From NCBI GenBank assembly GCA_009602725.1, contig WELB01000107.1, positions 47,153-62,464 of the forward strand: 15,312 nt of DNA, read 5' to 3'. This document shows, piece after piece, positions 14,823-15,312 of this stretch. The notes beneath the pieces were generated by a model. It saw only the letters and a program-made list of their open reading frames with translations, made no database searches and was not told where the DNA came from. The stretch comes from Spirogloea muscicola. Lineage: Eukaryota; Streptophyta; Zygnematophyceae; Spirogloeales; Spirogloeaceae. Position 1 is the first letter of the stretch. Each line of letters starts with the position of its first letter. Both the position numbers and the translations under genes were made by a program.

Positions 14823-15312
14823 AGAAGAAGTGGCTCTCCCAATGGGGGCAAGGGCTGTGAGAAGCCACCCCGAAATTGACAAGGTTCGAAGGGGCCAAAC
14901 TACGAGCTAAGCAGCGACTGCGGGGCCTGAAGAGGCTATGGCAGAACGGGGGAGGATGGACCACTTAGTAGTTACGAGTGAGGAGCCTCACATCCGACAG
15001 ACTAGCTGCCGGTAAAGTATCCCCCTGACGAAAGCCGGAGGCCGCAGCGAGAGCACGGCCAGCACGCAGATGCAAGGCGTGGGCCATGGACCGCTGAAGG
15101 GAAACGGACAATCGCATACGATACACGTGAGCCCACGAGCCAGTGGCGTTGAAGTCAGCCGGCTCACCGCGCCTGAGGGACACAGCGCGCCGCGCAAGCC
15201 TGGCCAGCAGGTCGAGCCCCTGGGACCCGAGAGCCCCGTGCACGTCCACGGCCAGGGGTACGAACTCATCTGCAGCCGGGTGGTCGGCGTGTTTGGCCGC
15301 CTTGCTGCGAGC
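14823..15312 (-). mobile_element. Young retroelement copy, open at right edge
   Basis: On the minus strand the frame is open from the window edge: AARSKAAKHADHPAADEF, VPLAVDVHGALGSQG, LDLLARLARRAVSLRRGEP, then SWAHVYRMRLSVSLQRSM and LLTRNY with TAA at 14965-14967. The 3' UTR and B-type module run to 14823, ending GCCACTTCTTCT. There are no stops or frameshifts. The missing domains should lie beyond the window, unless it too is truncated. It is arranged tail-to-tail with the copy at 14199-14822. Confidence 0.77.

Overview
This is a eukaryotic nuclear window: a multi-exon gene with short GT-AG introns sits in a dense nest of non-LTR retrotransposon debris. GC-rich coding exons, introns of about 135-290 bp, a GT61-type Golgi glycosyltransferase and abundant retroelement tails fit a green alga, most likely a trebouxiophyte. 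The lineage is an inference from gene style; no sequence seen here proves it.

The one well-supported host gene lies on the minus strand at 10592-13399. Seven exons with matching phases join into a 575-residue type II membrane protein carrying glycosyltransferase family 61 (DUF563) motifs. It is followed to the right, upstream of its start, by a GC-rich polypurine/polypyrimidine flank (about 13490-13790).

Nearly everything else that can be recognised comes from one retroelement family. Its protein can be pieced together from copies: a linker segment (1452-1655), the end of a CCHC finger plus a restriction-like endonuclease domain (1-320, 658-1124, 14199-14460, 15250-15312), and a basic C-terminal tail (at least ten copies). 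A 3' UTR follows, ending in a stem-loop module and a short (TTC)n tail. No copy in the window carries the reverse transcriptase domain, so the pieces are 5'-truncated and non-autonomous. Several sit head-to-head as inverted-plus-direct pairs, and others lie in tandem.

Layout: 1-1800, two inverted/direct composite copies and a fold-back; 1801-2110, module remnants; 2110-4020, less repetitive DNA with weak gene candidates on both strands; 4020-5400, eroded modules; 5400-6560, minus-strand tandem and rearranged copies; 6560-7900, a decayed coiled-coil-like stretch and a GC-rich tract; 7929-9289, a block bracketed by a 127-bp direct repeat containing two young tandem copies; 9290-10590, mostly unassigned DNA with modules; 10592-13800, the GT61 gene and its flank; 13795-15312, young copies, one of which contains a clean 52-bp insertion of the stem-loop module with a 10-bp target-site duplication.

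The most interesting signal is the stem-loop module. It occurs about twenty times on both strands in related forms, always with the same two-part architecture, and in one case it has inserted by itself. That suggests the 3' end of the element is a minimal unit recognised by the retrotransposition machinery.
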